DNA from: a virus
IMG/VR virus record: IMGVR_UViG_3300046012_000157
Coordinates: 1-23,067 of that record
DNA: 23,067 nucleotides
Reading direction: 5' to 3' (one strand)
Position 1 is the first letter of the stretch. The number at the start of each line of letters is the position of its first letter. The notes under the pieces are model-generated. The model saw nothing but the letters and a program-made list of their open reading frames with translations. It was not told the origin of the DNA and ran no database searches. A program made the translations under genes and the position numbers. This document shows, one piece after another, positions 1 through 7,556 of the stretch.

Positions 1-1
1 G

Positions 2-982
2 CTCTGGATCGACGAGTCCGCCTTCATCACCTCCAAGGACGCCTGGGGCGTCGTTCGACCGGCCCTGTCCGACAAGATGGGTATGGCGATCACGACGACC
101 ACGCCCCAGGGCAAGAACTGGTTCTGGAGTGAGTTCTTCCACGGCAAGGTGCTGGACGACCCACACCAGTTCCGTGTCGAGTACACCAGCATCGACAACC
201 CGTTCTTCCACAAGGAGGAGTGGGTCTACGCCAAGGAGTCGATGCACCCCGCCCTGTTCCAGCAGGAGTACATGGCCGCGTTCGACGCGATGGCCGGGCT
301 CACGCTGTCGGGCGACTGGCTCCACTACTACACCATGGGCGACGAGGACCTCGACCGGGACCTCATCACGATCCCCAAGGACGCCGGCGGCCGCCTCAAG
401 CTCCGCAAGTACATCGGCGTGGACCCCTCGACGGGTGAGTCGGACGACGAGTTCGCCATCTCGGTGCTCGGCGTGACCGAGGACCTGACGCAGGCGTTCC
501 TGCTCGACTACTGGCTCGGCCACCTGCAGTTCCCGGACCAGGTGGACAAGATCCGCGAGTACCAGCTGAAGTGGCGGCCCGAGCTCATCGGCATTGAGTC
601 GAACGCCTACCAGAGGTCTCTGGTCCAGCAGTCCAACCGGCTGCAGGGCTTCCCCGGCATCGTGCCGGTGATCTCGAAGGGCTCCAAGACCGAGCGCCTC
701 ATCTCGATGTCTCCGATCTTCAAGATCGGCAAGCTCCGCATCCACCAGAAGCACTCGGAGTTCATCGACCAGTGGGTCTCCTACGACGGCAAGAAGAAGG
801 TCAACCGCGACGACCTGCTCGACTCCGTGGAGATCGGCCTCGGCGTAGCCGGGGTGATCCTGCCGCGGATGGAGACCGGCCACCAGGCCGAGCCGACCGA
901 CGAGCACCAAGAAGCAGCAGCCCAGATCCGCGCGAACAAGAAGCGCGGCGCCTACGACCCCGAGTTAGGAAGCGAAGCATGA
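2..982 (+). CDS. terL: Terminase large subunit, 5'-truncated by window edge
   Basis: This is the DNA packaging motor: an ATPase that pumps DNA through the portal plus a nuclease that cuts the concatemer. The reading frame is open from base 2, so the gene begins outside the window and the ATG at 77 is internal. The first visible residues, LWIDES, are a Walker B strand with the catalytic acid pair. TTTTPQGKNW then matches the ATPase coupling motif. An RNase H-type nuclease domain follows: YIGVDPSTG (first Asp at codon 422-424), LIGIESNAYQ (Glu) and NRDDLLDSVE (last Asp pair), in the order and spacing usual for large terminases. Walker A lies upstream and is not seen. The tail is charged and probably disordered. 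The codon 965-967 is TTA, rare here, and it merges with the AGGAAG ribosome site of the next gene, whose ATG overlaps this stop (ATGA). Assignment is by motifs only, but they are strong. Confidence 0.95.
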   Translation, partial: LWIDESAFITSKDAWGVVRPALSDKMGMAITTTTPQGKNWFWSEFFHGKVLDDPHQFRVEYTSIDNPFFHKEEWVYAKESMHPALFQQEYMAAFDAMAGLTLSGDWLHYYTMGDEDLDRDLITIPKDAGGRLKLRKYIGVDPSTGESDDEFAISVLGVTEDLTQAFLLDYWLGHLQFPDQVDKIREYQLKWRPELIGIESNAYQRSLVQQSNRLQGFPGIVPVISKGSKTERLISMSPIFKIGKLRIHQKHSEFIDQWVSYDGKKKVNRDDLLDSVEIGLGVAGVILPRMETGHQAEPTDEHQEAAAQIRANKKRGAYDPELGSEA

Positions 983-1272
983 ACCTGTTCAAGCGCCGGC
1001 CCTGCGCCGGATGCCTGGCCAAGGAGCAGACAATCGCCCTCCTGGCCGATCTCGTTGACTGGCACCGCGGCCGCGAGGGCTTGACGATGCAGTCCGCAAC
1101 GCAAACCGTTGCGCCGCCCCTCGACCCCAACGCGCCAGCGGCCCAGTGGGCCAGCGACGACGAGGAAGTCATCGCGGCCGCACTCGACTACGGCGCCATC
1201 GACGCCGCGTCTGCCGAGCGCCTCATGGCGCACATGCAGGCCCAGAACACCACACTCACCGCAGTCAAGTAG
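979..1272 (+). CDS. Small protein of unknown function between terminase and portal
   Basis: This is a 97-aa protein I do not recognise. The ATG at 979 overlaps the terminase stop as ATGA and has AGGAAG six bases upstream, so it is preferred over longer in-frame starts that lie inside the terminase gene. The N-terminus is basic (FKRR) and carries a single CxxC pair (CAGC, residues 9-12), followed by a predicted helix (EQTIALLADLVDW). A Pro/Ala-rich linker leads to an acidic helical C-terminal half (DDEEVIAAALDYG, then AERLMAHMQAQ). One CxxC is too little to claim a zinc finger unless the protein dimerises. Translational coupling to terminase and portal suggests a packaging or head-assembly role. 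That is inference from position only. A start at the ATG near 1087 is possible but lacks a good ribosome site. Confidence 0.8.
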   Translation: MNLFKRRPCAGCLAKEQTIALLADLVDWHRGREGLTMQSATQTVAPPLDPNAPAAQWASDDEEVIAAALDYGAIDAASAERLMAHMQAQNTTLTAVK

Positions 1273-1284
1273 GAAGGAGGTCCC

Positions 1285-3813
1285 ATGGCCGCACAAGCAT
1301 CCCCTGAGAAGGGTTTCATCGGTCTGCGGGACCTGGTGGACGCGGAAACGCTCGCCGCCAAGCGCACAGAGGTGGAGAACATGCGCTCCGTCCTCAAGCG
1401 GGAGTGGGCCCTGAACCGTGAGTATTACAACGGGAACCAGTGGTCCTTCTGGAACAGCTCGATGCTCCGCGTCGAGTCCCTCCCTCTCGACATAGGCCCC
1501 ACCTGGAAGGTGCGGCTGCAGTCCAATCAGGTGAAGCCCGGGCTGGCGTCCTACGTCGCCCAGCTCACCAAGACGCGCCCGACCATCACCGCGGAGCCGA
1601 ACTCCGGCGCCGACGGCGACGTCAAGGCGGCCCAGATGGCGACCTCGCTCTACGAGTCGCTGTGGGAAGACCTGCACCTGAACATCCGACTGCAGGAGGG
1701 CCTGAACGAGGCCGGCCTGTCGGGCGGGTTCCTCAAGGTGACGTGGGACGCCCTGGCCGGTAAGCCGATGACGTTCGTGATGGACCCGAACGGCCAGCCG
1801 ATCCTCGACGACCAGCTCGCCGAGCTGTTCCTCGACAAGCTCAAGGAGATGGCCCTCAACCAGGGCATCCCCGAGGAGCAGGTTGACCAGCTGGCCAAGA
1901 AGACGGTCTACGTCGGCGAGATCAAGGTGGAGGTCATGAGCGCGGAGAACGTGCTCCTCGACCCGGCCTGCGCCACGTTCGACGAGGCCAAGTGGGCCAT
2001 CTGCCGACACTCGCTGGACCCGGACGAGATCTACGCCCGCTGGGGCAAGCGTGTCCAGCCGAACGCCACCAAGTCCGCCGACGTCCCCCGCACCTTCGCC
2101 TCCATCGAGGAGAAGAAGCCGGAGACCGTCCGCGAGGTCTTCATCATGTACATCCGCCCGTGCCCGGCCCTGCCCAAAGGCAGGTACGTCGCATGGATCG
2201 AAGGGCCCGACACGATCCTGGAGGACCGGCCATGGCCGTACCCCGCCCAGATCCTGCCGCTGGTCAAGCTCCCGGGCATCTACCGGCCGAACAGCCCCTA
2301 CGACGACCCGCTCGTCAGCGAGGTGCGGCCGCTGCAGAAGGACCTCAACAAGACCCTGTCGCAGATCGTCGAGCACAAGAACCTGACGCTCCGCCCGCAG
2401 ATGCTGGCCCCCATCGGGTCCCTGCGGTCGAAGATCACGTCGGAGCCCGGCGCCATCTTCGAGTACAACCCGGTCGGGAACCAGATCCCGCAGTGGCGGC
2501 CCCAGCCCGAGATCCCGCAGTACGTGTTCGCGCACCTCGCCGACACGCAGCAGCGGATCGACAAGGTGTTCAACCGGATGCCGACCACCAGAGACCAGAT
2601 CCCGGCGCGCGCCGACGGCGGCGCACTCCTTGAGGGGATGCTGGAGGCCACGGCCGACCAGCTGTCGCACACCATCCTCGGCATCGAGGACGGCCTGGCG
2701 CGGCTCGGCCACCTGATGGTCTCCCTGGCCCAGAAATACTACGACGAGCCCCGTATGCTCCGCATCCGCGGGGTCGGCGGCTCCATGCAGGTGAAGAAGT
2801 TCGAGTCACGGGACATCGAGGGAGGGTTCGTCTTCCGTCCCCGGTACGGCACCGGCCTTCCGCGGACGCGGCAGGGCAAGCAGGACGCCGTGATCCAGCT
2901 CGTAGAGGCCAAGCTGCTCGCGCCCGACGTGGCGATGAAGCACTTGGACCTGTCCGACCTCAAGGGCGTACAGAACCAGATCGCGGCCGATGAGGACCAG
3001 GCGTTCAGGGAGCACGACAAGATCCTGCGCGGCATCCCCATCAACGCGGCCGCCCTCCAGGCGGCGCAGCAGCAGCTCCAGCAGTTCATGCAGCAGGCGC
3101 AGGGCATCGCCCAGGCGCTGCAACAGGGCCAGCCCATCGACCTCGACGGCGACGGGCAGGCCGACGACCCCCAGCAGATCATGCAGCAGCTCCAGCAGCA
3201 GCAGCAGGGCCTCCAGCAGGCGCTGCAGGATGCTCCGTGGCAGCCGCTCGACTACGAGAACTGGGAGTCGCACATCGCAACCCACAGTGACTTCATGAAG
3301 ACGACGGAGTTCGAGGCATACGACCCGCAGCTCCAGGCCATCTTCCTGCAGCACTACAACCTGACCTACCAGAAGTGGATCGAGATTCGCTTCGCCATGC
3401 CCGACCCGAACAGCTCGGCCAAGATCAACGTCCGCGCACAGACCACCGTGTCGGCGCCGGTCATGGAGAAGCTGCTCCGCAAGGCAGGCATCGAGGCCAG
3501 CGAGGACGAAGTGTCCGCGCCGGCGCTCGACACCATGGTCATGGACAATCTCAACGCGCCCAAGGTCAATGCGTCCGGGAACGACCCGCTCACGCAGATG
3601 GACCAGGCGATCACCACACAGCAGTCCGCGGACAAGCACACCGTGGCCCAGGCGTCCGCGCTCCAGAAGCTCGGAAACGACACGGCCAGCCAAGCCCGCG
3701 AGCAGGCCAAGCACGACCTCGAAATGCAGATGCTGGAAGACCAGCAGCGGCAGCTTGAGGAGCAGCACCAGGCCAAGCTGGCCCGTCTGCGCGCCCAAGG
3801 TTCGGGCGGCTGA
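1285..3813 (+). CDS. Portal protein, large Gln-rich podovirus type
   Basis: The portal is the dodecameric ring at the head vertex through which DNA enters and leaves. At 842 aa it is far longer than typical siphovirus portals (about 400-550 aa) and in the size class of P22-like portals with a C-terminal barrel. The N-terminal region (REWALNREYYNGNQW) is the usual opening helix of such portals, and the middle part carries the clip/stem region (VSEVRPLQKDLNKTLSQIVEHKN). Residues about 590-650 are a run of Gln-rich helix, interrupted by a D-x-D-G-D-G-x-x-D-D loop at residues 619-628 that looks like a calcium site. The C-terminal end (about 800-842) is again Gln/Glu-rich coiled coil. The start is fixed by AGGAAGGAGG just upstream. 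The stop overlaps the next ATG as TGATG. Position after terminase and before scaffold and capsid agrees. Confidence 0.93.
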   Translation: MAAQASPEKGFIGLRDLVDAETLAAKRTEVENMRSVLKREWALNREYYNGNQWSFWNSSMLRVESLPLDIGPTWKVRLQSNQVKPGLASYVAQLTKTRPTITAEPNSGADGDVKAAQMATSLYESLWEDLHLNIRLQEGLNEAGLSGGFLKVTWDALAGKPMTFVMDPNGQPILDDQLAELFLDKLKEMALNQGIPEEQVDQLAKKTVYVGEIKVEVMSAENVLLDPACATFDEAKWAICRHSLDPDEIYARWGKRVQPNATKSADVPRTFASIEEKKPETVREVFIMYIRPCPALPKGRYVAWIEGPDTILEDRPWPYPAQILPLVKLPGIYRPNSPYDDPLVSEVRPLQKDLNKTLSQIVEHKNLTLRPQMLAPIGSLRSKITSEPGAIFEYNPVGNQIPQWRPQPEIPQYVFAHLADTQQRIDKVFNRMPTTRDQIPARADGGALLEGMLEATADQLSHTILGIEDGLARLGHLMVSLAQKYYDEPRMLRIRGVGGSMQVKKFESRDIEGGFVFRPRYGTGLPRTRQGKQDAVIQLVEAKLLAPDVAMKHLDLSDLKGVQNQIAADEDQAFREHDKILRGIPINAAALQAAQQQLQQFMQQAQGIAQALQQGQPIDLDGDGQADDPQQIMQQLQQQQQGLQQALQDAPWQPLDYENWESHIATHSDFMKTTEFEAYDPQLQAIFLQHYNLTYQKWIEIRFAMPDPNSSAKINVRAQTTVSAPVMEKLLRKAGIEASEDEVSAPALDTMVMDNLNAPKVNASGNDPLTQMDQAITTQQSADKHTVAQASALQKLGNDTASQAREQAKHDLEMQMLEDQQRQLEEQHQAKLARLRAQGSGG

Positions 3814-4316
3814 TGGGGGCGGACGCACCCCGCAAGTTCACGGAAGCCGACAAGGCCCGTATCGTCACCGCGCTCGCGGCGAACGGTGGGAACATCAAGC
3901 GCACGGCCCGAGAGATGGGCCTGAGCCCGACCACCGTTCGTCGCTACCGCGACAAGTTCGATCATGGCACCGGCCCGTCAACTGCGGTGGTAGCGCGCGT
4001 CGCAGGTGAGTTCGTTGAGGACGCCACCCGAATCCGCGACAAGGCGATGCTCTCACTGGAGCGCCGCATCGACGCGGAGGAGATCAAGGCGTCGGAACTG
4101 ATTACGGCCCTGGGAGTGCTGACCGACAAGGTCCGCCTCGCCGAGGGCCTCGCCACATCGAAGGTCGAGCACAGTTCGGCCTTCCCGCCCCCTGACGAAC
4201 TGCAGGCCATCCTGTCGGGCGTCGTACAGGGCGCCATCGCCGCGGCCGAGCGCCGGGACGGTGAGATCGTGGACGCACAGATCGTGGAAGTCATCGAGCT
4301 TCCCGAAACCACCTGA
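3813..4316 (+). CDS. Helix-turn-helix protein, possible terminase small subunit
   Basis: This is a 167-aa protein with a homeodomain-like helix-turn-helix near the N-terminus: GNIKRTAREMGLSPTTVRRY (residues about 27-47) has the classic helix-turn-recognition helix pattern. A charged helix follows, then a segment (IKASELITALGVLTDKVRL) resembling the middle helix of small HTH proteins that serve as terminase small subunits in many Gram-positive phages. The tail is acidic (EIVDAQIVEVIELPE). The start overlaps the portal stop by one base (TGATG), so it is translationally coupled. Small terminases normally lie upstream of the large subunit, so a place after the portal is odd. Another small subunit may sit left of the window, and this protein could instead be a late-gene regulator or head DNA-binding protein. 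The HTH is seen; the packaging role is inferred. Confidence 0.85.
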   Translation: MGADAPRKFTEADKARIVTALAANGGNIKRTAREMGLSPTTVRRYRDKFDHGTGPSTAVVARVAGEFVEDATRIRDKAMLSLERRIDAEEIKASELITALGVLTDKVRLAEGLATSKVEHSSAFPPPDELQAILSGVVQGAIAAAERRDGEIVDAQIVEVIELPETT

Positions 4317-4387
4317 TTCCACACCCTGCGGAATCGGGCCATTTGCGGAACAAGCTTCGGCACTCCGCCCTACAAGGGAGCCATCAC

Positions 4388-5386
4388 ATGGCAGACACGT
4401 CTATCGACGTGGCAGCGGCACAGGCAGCACTCGACGCGGCCGGCGGTATGCCGGACCAGTTCGTCGCCCCCACTCCAGATCCGTGGGCGGCGGCACCCGC
4501 AACGAACACGCCAGACCCTGAGCCCACTCCTGACGCACCGCCTGCACCGGCGGCCGACGACGCCCCACCCGCGCCCGACGCGGACACGGAGCCGGACTTC
4601 GGCAGCTTTACGCAGATCGACGCGTCCACGCTGACCCCCGAGCAGCAGCAGATGCAGCGGTCCTTGCAGGCCGACTACACCCGCAAGATGCAGGAGGCAG
4701 CGCCCTGGAGAAAGCTGGCAGAGGAGAGCGGCATCTCGTCCCCGGACGAGTTCAAGCAGGCCGCCGAAGTCTTCCAGCGCCTACAGGACCCTCGCAACTG
4801 GCCGACGATCCACGGCGAGCTGACGGAGTACATGCAGCAGTACGGCATGACCCCGGCGCAGGCTCAGGCCGCGGCGTCCGACCAGCTGATGAATCTGGCC
4901 CCCGACACACCGCCGGAGCCGGACTACAGCGGGTACAACCCCGACGAGGCAGATCCTTCCACCGGACCGCTGATGCGGCAGATTCAGCAGCTCTCGAACC
5001 AGGTCGCGCAGATGCAAGCGCAGACCACTCAGGAGCAGCAGAGTCGGCAGCAACAGGCCCAGTGGAACGCGGCAGCACAGGCACTGACATCGCAGGAGAA
5101 CCACATCAAGGCTCAGAACCCCCACTACGGGGACGATGAGATCACCGCGATCTACAACCTGATGGGCACGGACGGGAATCTCGTCGCCGCCCAGCAGAGG
5201 TTCGAGAGCATGATCGGTGCTCAGGTGTCCAAGTACATCGCAGGCAAGACAGGCGCAGCCCAGGGCACACCCGCCCCGGTCGGCGGCGGCGGAGTCATCT
5301 CCACCCCGTCCCAGCCCGTCATGACCCGCGAGGAGGGACACCGGGCCGCGATGGCCCATGTGGCAGCCCTGGATAGGGCCGAATGA
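4388..5386 (+). CDS. Scaffolding protein
   Basis: This 332-aa protein sits directly before the major capsid gene, the standard place for the scaffold that templates procapsid assembly. The N-terminal third is acidic, Pro/Ala/Asp-rich and probably disordered. A helical core follows (TPEQQQMQRSLQADYTRKMQ), then a Gln-rich coiled coil (about residues 195-235: MRQIQQLSNQVAQMQAQTTQ). The C-terminus holds a short positively charged helix-rich end (MTREEGHRAAMAHVAAL), as expected for a coat-binding segment. The start at 4388 is chosen because AAGGGAG lies at 4374-4380 with seven bases of spacing. The upstream in-frame start at 4343 has no such site. I see no capsid protease in the window or protease motif in this protein, so the scaffold is more likely expelled than digested. 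Confidence 0.88.
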   Translation: MADTSIDVAAAQAALDAAGGMPDQFVAPTPDPWAAAPATNTPDPEPTPDAPPAPAADDAPPAPDADTEPDFGSFTQIDASTLTPEQQQMQRSLQADYTRKMQEAAPWRKLAEESGISSPDEFKQAAEVFQRLQDPRNWPTIHGELTEYMQQYGMTPAQAQAAASDQLMNLAPDTPPEPDYSGYNPDEADPSTGPLMRQIQQLSNQVAQMQAQTTQEQQSRQQQAQWNAAAQALTSQENHIKAQNPHYGDDEITAIYNLMGTDGNLVAAQQRFESMIGAQVSKYIAGKTGAAQGTPAPVGGGGVISTPSQPVMTREEGHRAAMAHVAALDRAE

Positions 5387-5407
5387 CCACACCAACATCC
5401 TGACCTA

Positions 5408-5413
5408 AAGGAG
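5408..5413 (+). promoter_or_regulatory. Ribosome binding site deciding the capsid start
   Basis: AAGGAG lies 13 bases before the ATG at 5427. An in-frame GTG at 5415 begins only one base after this site, too close to be used, so the ATG is taken as the start although the spacing is a little long. Confidence 0.6.
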
Positions 5414-5426
5414 AGTGACGCGACCA

Positions 5427-6659
5427 ATGGCCGCAGATCTCACCTCGTTGTCGCAGGTGCTCAAGGAGTTCTACCTGACTCCTCTCGCCGAGCAGCTGAA
5501 CAACGAGAACATGGTCGCTTCCCTGCTCGAAGTGACAGCGGAAAACCTGGAGGGCCTCAAGGCCGTCCTGCCGCTGCACTACGGACGCAGCTCGGGCATC
5601 AGCTCGCGCTTCGAGGGCGGCACCATCGCAACTTCGGGCAAGCAGAAGTACGCTCGCGCGGAGTTCGACCTCAAGTACCACTACGCCCGCGTGCAGGTCT
5701 CGGGCCCCTCGATCAGCAAGACCAAGTCTGATCGCGGCTCGTTCCTGCAGGCCCTGAAGTCGGAGCTCGACTTCATCAAGAACGACCTGCAGCTCGACCA
5801 GAGCCGGCAGTATTACGGGGACGGCTCCGGCGTCATCGGCGTCATCGCCTCCACCTCGTCCACGGTCGCCACGCTGACCTCGGCCGAGCCGATCTCGAAG
5901 GGCTACCTGTACATCGGCATGTCCTGCGACACCGGCACCGCCGCAGCCTCGACCAACGACACGACCGCCAACATCATCACCGATCTGGACGTCACTGTCC
6001 CGTCGGTGACGTTCACGTCGGCCGTGGCGAACACCGCCAACAACGTCATCGTCCGCGCTGGCAACGTGTCCAGCTCCACCGACGTCACGACCAACGCTGA
6101 GATCGACGCGGGCCTCCTGCGCCTGCTCGGCACCTCGGTCGTCGGCGGCATCGACCCGACCGCGACGGCTCGCGGGTTCTGGAAGGGCGTCGTGACCGAC
6201 AAGGTCGCTGCCCCGGACATCGCCCTCGACGACCTGATGGTCATGTCGAACACCCTGCAGAACGCGGGCTCCAAGTCCAGCGATCAGGTCGTCATGACGA
6301 CGCCTGGCCTGGTGCGGCGCCTGTTCCAGACCGAGGACTTCAAGGACTCGGTCCGGTTCGTCAACTCGACCACCCTCACCGGTGGCTTCGAGCAGATCTC
6401 CTTCGCGGCTGGTAACGGCCCCATGAAGATCAACGCCGACCGCCTCGCCCCGTGGGGCGACGTCATGTTCGTGGACAAGAGCCAGGTCAAGGTCTTCTCC
6501 CCGGCTGACTGGGACTTCCTGTCCCGCGACGGTCTGACGATTCGCTGGGTGGTGGACGTGGACGCCTTCCAGGCGGTCCTGTTCAAGTACGCCAACATGG
6601 GCACGGCCCGCCGCAACACCAGCGGCCTGCTCAAGAACTACACGGACACCGGCTTCTAA
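5427..6659 (+). CDS. Major capsid protein
   Basis: This 410-aa protein forms the icosahedral shell. The length, the position right after the scaffold, and the composition (no low complexity, mixed alpha/beta, Gly/Thr-rich) fit an HK97-fold coat protein. Features in order are an N-terminal helix (LSQVLKEFYLTPLAEQL); a segment like the extended loop and spine helix of coat proteins (SDRGSFLQALKSELDFIKND); a Thr/Val-rich beta insertion (about residues 150-215); then the axial domain with an acid-hydrophobic helix (DDLMVMSNTLQNAG) and the typical ending (VDVDAFQAVLFKYANMGTA). The N-terminus shows no propeptide that would suggest proteolytic maturation. A strong hairpin follows the stop codon. Assignment to a specific coat family is not possible by eye. 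Confidence 0.9.
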   Translation: MAADLTSLSQVLKEFYLTPLAEQLNNENMVASLLEVTAENLEGLKAVLPLHYGRSSGISSRFEGGTIATSGKQKYARAEFDLKYHYARVQVSGPSISKTKSDRGSFLQALKSELDFIKNDLQLDQSRQYYGDGSGVIGVIASTSSTVATLTSAEPISKGYLYIGMSCDTGTAAASTNDTTANIITDLDVTVPSVTFTSAVANTANNVIVRAGNVSSSTDVTTNAEIDAGLLRLLGTSVVGGIDPTATARGFWKGVVTDKVAAPDIALDDLMVMSNTLQNAGSKSSDQVVMTTPGLVRRLFQTEDFKDSVRFVNSTTLTGGFEQISFAAGNGPMKINADRLAPWGDVMFVDKSQVKVFSPADWDFLSRDGLTIRWVVDVDAFQAVLFKYANMGTARRNTSGLLKNYTDTGF

Positions 6660-6680
6660 GCCGACCGTGCAACTTAGGTG

Positions 6681-6704
6681 GGGCGGGTCCTTCGGGGCCC
6701 GCCC
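6681..6704 (+). terminator. Terminator-like hairpin after the capsid gene
   Basis: The arms GGGCGGGTCC (6681-6690) and GGGCCCGCCC (6695-6704) form a 10-bp stem with one G-U pair around a TTCG tetraloop closed by C-G, an exceptionally stable loop. No run of T follows, so it may act as a leaky terminator, or as a 3' stabiliser giving more capsid mRNA than downstream message. Confidence 0.75.
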
Positions 6705-6725
6705 AGCCTTCCCAGAAAGGGAGAA

Positions 6726-7550
6726 ATGGCCTCTACCAACGCACGACATCGCCCCAAGGGCCGGTTCGTCCTCGCCCGGGTCAAGCTGACCATGGGCAAG
6801 ATCACGACCATCGGCTCGGCCGACGGCGCGACCCGCCAGCTGAACATCCGCAACGGTGGCGTCATCCGCGGCATCTCGATGGACTTCTCGGCCTCGGCCA
6901 ACGCCTCCGGCGTGGTGACCATCAAGGAAGCCACCAGCACGGGCGCCACGCTTTTCACCTCGACGACCGGCACGGACACGACGAACGCCTCGACCGGCAA
7001 CATCCTGATGCCCTGCACCGACGCGCGCAGCATCTCGAACGCCGACCTCGGCGACCAGCCGGGCCTGCACTTCAAGCGCGGCCTGAACCTGGCCTACACG
7101 GCGGCCACCGCTGGTGACAACGTCATCGTCCGCCTGCTGATCGACACGTCCGTCAAGTATTACTCGCTGCCCATCGCCCTCACCGGCGCGGACGGCTCGG
7201 CCGCTGGCTCGGTCAACATGTTCCTCGGCCGCCCGGGCATCCTCAAGGCCGTCCGGCTGAACGCCTCGGCTGGTGCCACTGCCGACCTCACCATCGCCGT
7301 GGACAATGACAACAAGGGCTCGAACGCCGGCGCAACGGTGTTCACCGCCACCAACTACGGCACCTCCGGTGTGGCCTCGGCCGCCGGTACCGCTGTGGCT
7401 GCGGGCCTGTCCAACGGTGGCCTCGATGAGGTCAACGGTGCTGTCACGTCCCCGGGCGGCGGCATCCCGTTCATGCACGGCCTCAAGGCGACCATCGCCC
7501 AGGCCAACGCTGCGGACCTGCCTGTGATCGAATACTGGGTGGAGGTCTAG
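6726..7550 (+). CDS. Putative capsid decoration protein with duplicated domain
   Basis: This 274-aa beta-rich protein follows the capsid gene. It contains two copies of one domain: about residues 30-140 and 154-274. Each begins with a G-x-DG stretch, continues through a hydrophobic strand (GGVIRGISMDF against PGILKAVRLNA) and a common GATLFTST/GATVFTAT segment, and ends with F-x-x-GL...A-x-A...D...VI (from residue 116 and from residue 249). Small, Thr/Ala/Gly-rich, beta-rich proteins in this place are often head decoration or fibre proteins that bind the capsid lattice, so that is the inferred role. The ATG at 6726 follows AAAGG closely. Upstream in-frame starts would put the hairpin inside the coding sequence and are rejected. 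A tail role is possible but less likely. Confidence 0.8.
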   Translation: MASTNARHRPKGRFVLARVKLTMGKITTIGSADGATRQLNIRNGGVIRGISMDFSASANASGVVTIKEATSTGATLFTSTTGTDTTNASTGNILMPCTDARSISNADLGDQPGLHFKRGLNLAYTAATAGDNVIVRLLIDTSVKYYSLPIALTGADGSAAGSVNMFLGRPGILKAVRLNASAGATADLTIAVDNDNKGSNAGATVFTATNYGTSGVASAAGTAVAAGLSNGGLDEVNGAVTSPGGGIPFMHGLKATIAQANAADLPVIEYWVEV

Positions 7551-7556
7551 CCCGGT

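Noticed and set aside
77-79. ATG at 77 as the start of the terminase gene
   Set aside because: The frame is open upstream and encodes the Walker B motif, so this ATG is internal to a truncated gene.
952-2712. A 586-codon open frame on the minus strand over the portal gene
   Set aside because: It is a shadow of the portal, with no motif and no plausible start.
3061-3240. CAG-rich stretch that looks like a DNA repeat
   Set aside because: It is Gln-rich coding sequence in the portal with mixed neighbouring codons, not a regular repeat or array.
4317-4387. Possible promoter before the scaffold gene (TTGCGG at 4343, TACAAG at 4371)
   Set aside because: The spacing of 22 bases between the boxes is too long, and both boxes are poor matches.
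5415-5426. GTG at 5415 as capsid start, adding four residues
   Set aside because: It begins one base after the ribosome site, too close for initiation.
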